A DNA stretch of 64,000 nt from Venturia oleaginea. Lineage: Eukaryota > Ascomycota > Dothideomycetes > Venturiales > Venturiaceae. The notes beneath the pieces were generated by a model. It was not told where the DNA came from, searched no databases, and saw only the letters and a list, made by a program, of their open reading frames with translations. Location: positions 1 through 64,000 of the forward strand of contig JABMLP010000045.1 in assembly GCA_013176395.1 (NCBI GenBank), read 5' to 3'. This document shows positions 62,062 to 64,000 of this stretch, piece by piece (the first letter of the stretch is position 1; each line of letters opens with the position of its first letter). A program made the position numbers and the translations under genes.

Positions 62062-64000
62062 AGGTCATCTGAATTTCAAGTATTGAATAAAACGAGCGAG
62101 TGTTCTACAACTAGGGTTTGCGTGCAAGAATATCTTCGAAAATTCGAATTCTCCTACCACCCGATATCTGTAGCTGATAGCAATCATGTTCGTGTACCAA
62201 GAGAGTGATAGATCGACCTCAGCTCCTATAGCTCATCAAGTTAGTGTTTATTCTCACATCATCATGGTCTTCATAACTTACTTCGGTTCGTGCTTAATAG
62301 GGGGGAGACTTCCGCAGTCAGGATGGTTGCAAATTTGCCAAGGATGGAAATTACAATTCTGGCATTTTTCGCCTGAATTTGCAGCATTCTCCTTTCGGCA
62401 ATGCATGCAGGGCTGAGGTATAGCCATCTTTCGGCAGAGGTTGATGATGTTTGGCGATACGGAAGTAACGGTGTTGGATAATGATGCTGAGTGTATGGGG
62501 AACAGCGATATTTATTCACGATCAAGTTAGAAGGACAATTAGCCAAAGGTGTATGTTGCCTAGATATAGCTCAACCTCGCCGTTAGTCCTTGCAAGATAT
62601 GCGACAGGTCACATATAACCCTGCTTAATACAAGAGTGCGCTGGCGAAAAGTCTGTGACTCGCACAAGACTTCGTCAAATTTAACACCAGGCCTCGAAAT
62701 AGCACTGAGCTAAGTATAACGCCCATGCTGACGCAATAAAAACTTCTAGTGAGTTTGTGTGCGGCACTGAAAATGGTCAGGCGACACAGGGACGCTTTGA
62801 TGCTGCTGATAGTGACGGGGGCGAATTAGAAGGCCACAGCGACGTTCTCAAGCAAGGATGCCCGTATACTCCACTACAATGTAGTTAAAGGCGCCGGTCA
62901 ACTGTGCCGCACACACCGTGGACGTAGGGTGGTTATGACCCTTTCCTCCTCCTTCTTTGCCAAATTGGCATCATTAGTGGAAGGGCCTCGTTCATGTCGT
63001 CAACGCCTGCTCATCTTCATTGGATGGGAGGCGACCCTCGGGGCTGGCATTCCGTCGCTACAGCGTTCCATCATGCACGGTGCTGCTACATGAATCCCCA
63101 TTCTATAAGGGGAAAAAGCTGCCTGGAATGTAAGTCACTTGCTACTCACTCAGCACCTCACGGCTCGACGACCTAGAACAGCCTCTCTACCACATTGTTA
63201 CCGCAGCTTATCTGTAGCGAATAGGTCACTAGACCATGTTGTAGAGCCATCACATGCCACAGTTGTCCCCTTGCTATTCTTCAACCCGGAGCCAGCTCTA
63301 CCTCCAATAGCAACGACGGCAGGATAGCAGCCGAGCAAGCTGAGCTGACGGATACGGTCCCTTGCCGTTGTGACACCATTAGCCGTAATGCAAAGTGACG
63401 AGAAGTAGCATCGGCAGTTTGCACAAAATCCAGGGCGCGTACGAGATAATACGAAGAGAGAGGGGAAAGGGGCTTACACGAGCAAGAGGAAGGAGAGAGT
63501 ATGATTGATACAAGAGCAACAGGAAGATCTAGGGAAGCAGGGTGTGATCCGATTCCAAATAGAGGCGGCAGACAAGGGGGCGGCGGATGGACGAATTGGG
63601 ACGAAATACGCCAAGAGAGAGCGGAGCTTCGAGACGGCCGCATGAATGTAGCAAGTAGGGAGGAAGGAGTCAGGCAACAAGAAAGAAGGATAAGGAGGAA
63701 ACGGGGTAGGAATGAAACACGAGGTAATCGAATAAAACATATCTTATAAATCAGATGCTCTTTGTTGCCGTGTCGCGGTAGCTCCGCTACGCACGGCCTC
63801 TTTATCCCCATGGTAGAGTATTTATAGGGCCCCCAACAGGGCGGGCCAACCCGCACGGGTCGGTGTCGGGGCCGGTTGCTGGAGCGGGCTTAGGTTCTAT
63901 AATACCTATCCAACCTACCCCACCAAGGTATAGTTTGGCCTTATCTAAATAGAGTAGTTCTTTATATCTATAACCTATCAAACCTGTATTTGATAACGTA
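61649..64000 (+). repeat. Long direct repeat, copy 2
   Basis: Matches 1-2360 throughout, 2352 bp against 2360, with only small indels seen. The match runs into the window end, at the base that in copy 1 is the TA beside element P1, so it is not known whether P1 is present in this copy. Confidence 0.95.

Noticed and set aside
64000..64000. Window end coinciding with the P1 target site as evidence that copy 2 lacks P1
   Set aside because: The sequence simply stops there. Nothing beyond is visible, so presence or absence of P1 in copy 2 cannot be judged.
1..64000. tRNA, rRNA or other structured RNA genes
   Set aside because: None was recognised by eye. A covariance-model scan would be needed to exclude them.

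Overview
The window comes from a filamentous ascomycete (Pezizomycotina type). The evidence is short 53-126 bp GT-AG introns in the host genes, a fungal set of single-copy genes (SRC1/HEH-type nuclear envelope protein, RMT2, HST2-type sirtuin), and a fungal mix of transposons: Fot1/pogo DNA elements, chromodomain Ty3/gypsy elements, Ty1/copia remnants and a DIRS-type tyrosine-recombinase retrotransposon. I cannot name the species.

Layout. 1-2360 is a mostly non-coding segment repeated in direct orientation at 61649-64000; by eye the copies differ only by small indels. 2361-7512 is a cluster of four pogo-like elements (P1-P4), all defective. 7852-25284 is the host gene island: SRC1 homologue (+), a large Cys-motif protein of unknown function (-), a cupin protein (-), RMT2 (-), HST2 sirtuin (+), a decayed fructosyl-amine-oxidase-like gene (-), and an intact amino acid permease (+) divergent from it. 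26293-61550 is a block of nested retrotransposons.

Nesting, worked out from target-site duplications (TSDs). On the right, a copia element (41668-41938 plus 60735-61550) is split by a solo gypsy LTR. That LTR is split at AAAAT by gypsy C (- strand). An LTR at the 3' side of C is split at AAAAT by a second gypsy family, D (- strand). The 5' LTR of D is split by the DIRS element (47776-54298) with no TSD. On the left, gypsy B (+) has its gag split by a solo LTR (TSD CTATG), itself split by gypsy A (TSD CTTAC). Copia 3' end, solo-LTR piece and gypsy occur as an inverted pair: the left arm is 26293-41667 and the right arm is 61550-54417.

Sequence quality. Conserved host genes and near-identical transposon copies are repeatedly broken by one- or two-base indels, mostly in homopolymers, with conserved protein resuming in another frame. 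Together with the indel-only divergence of the end repeats, this looks like a long-read assembly with residual indel errors. Many apparent pseudogene breaks here should not be trusted until reads are checked.

How the genes relate. The host genes are ordinary housekeeping genes (nuclear envelope, ribosomal protein methylation, NAD-dependent deacetylation) plus one plausible metabolic pair: permease and amine oxidase. The most interesting biology is in the transposon block: self-priming chromoviruses with an 11-nt primer site matching their own LTR, a chimeric gypsy family that shares the LTR 3' half and leader of another family but has different genes, and a DIRS element that has turned a piece of its own RNase H coding region into a ~201 bp x 8 tandem array.
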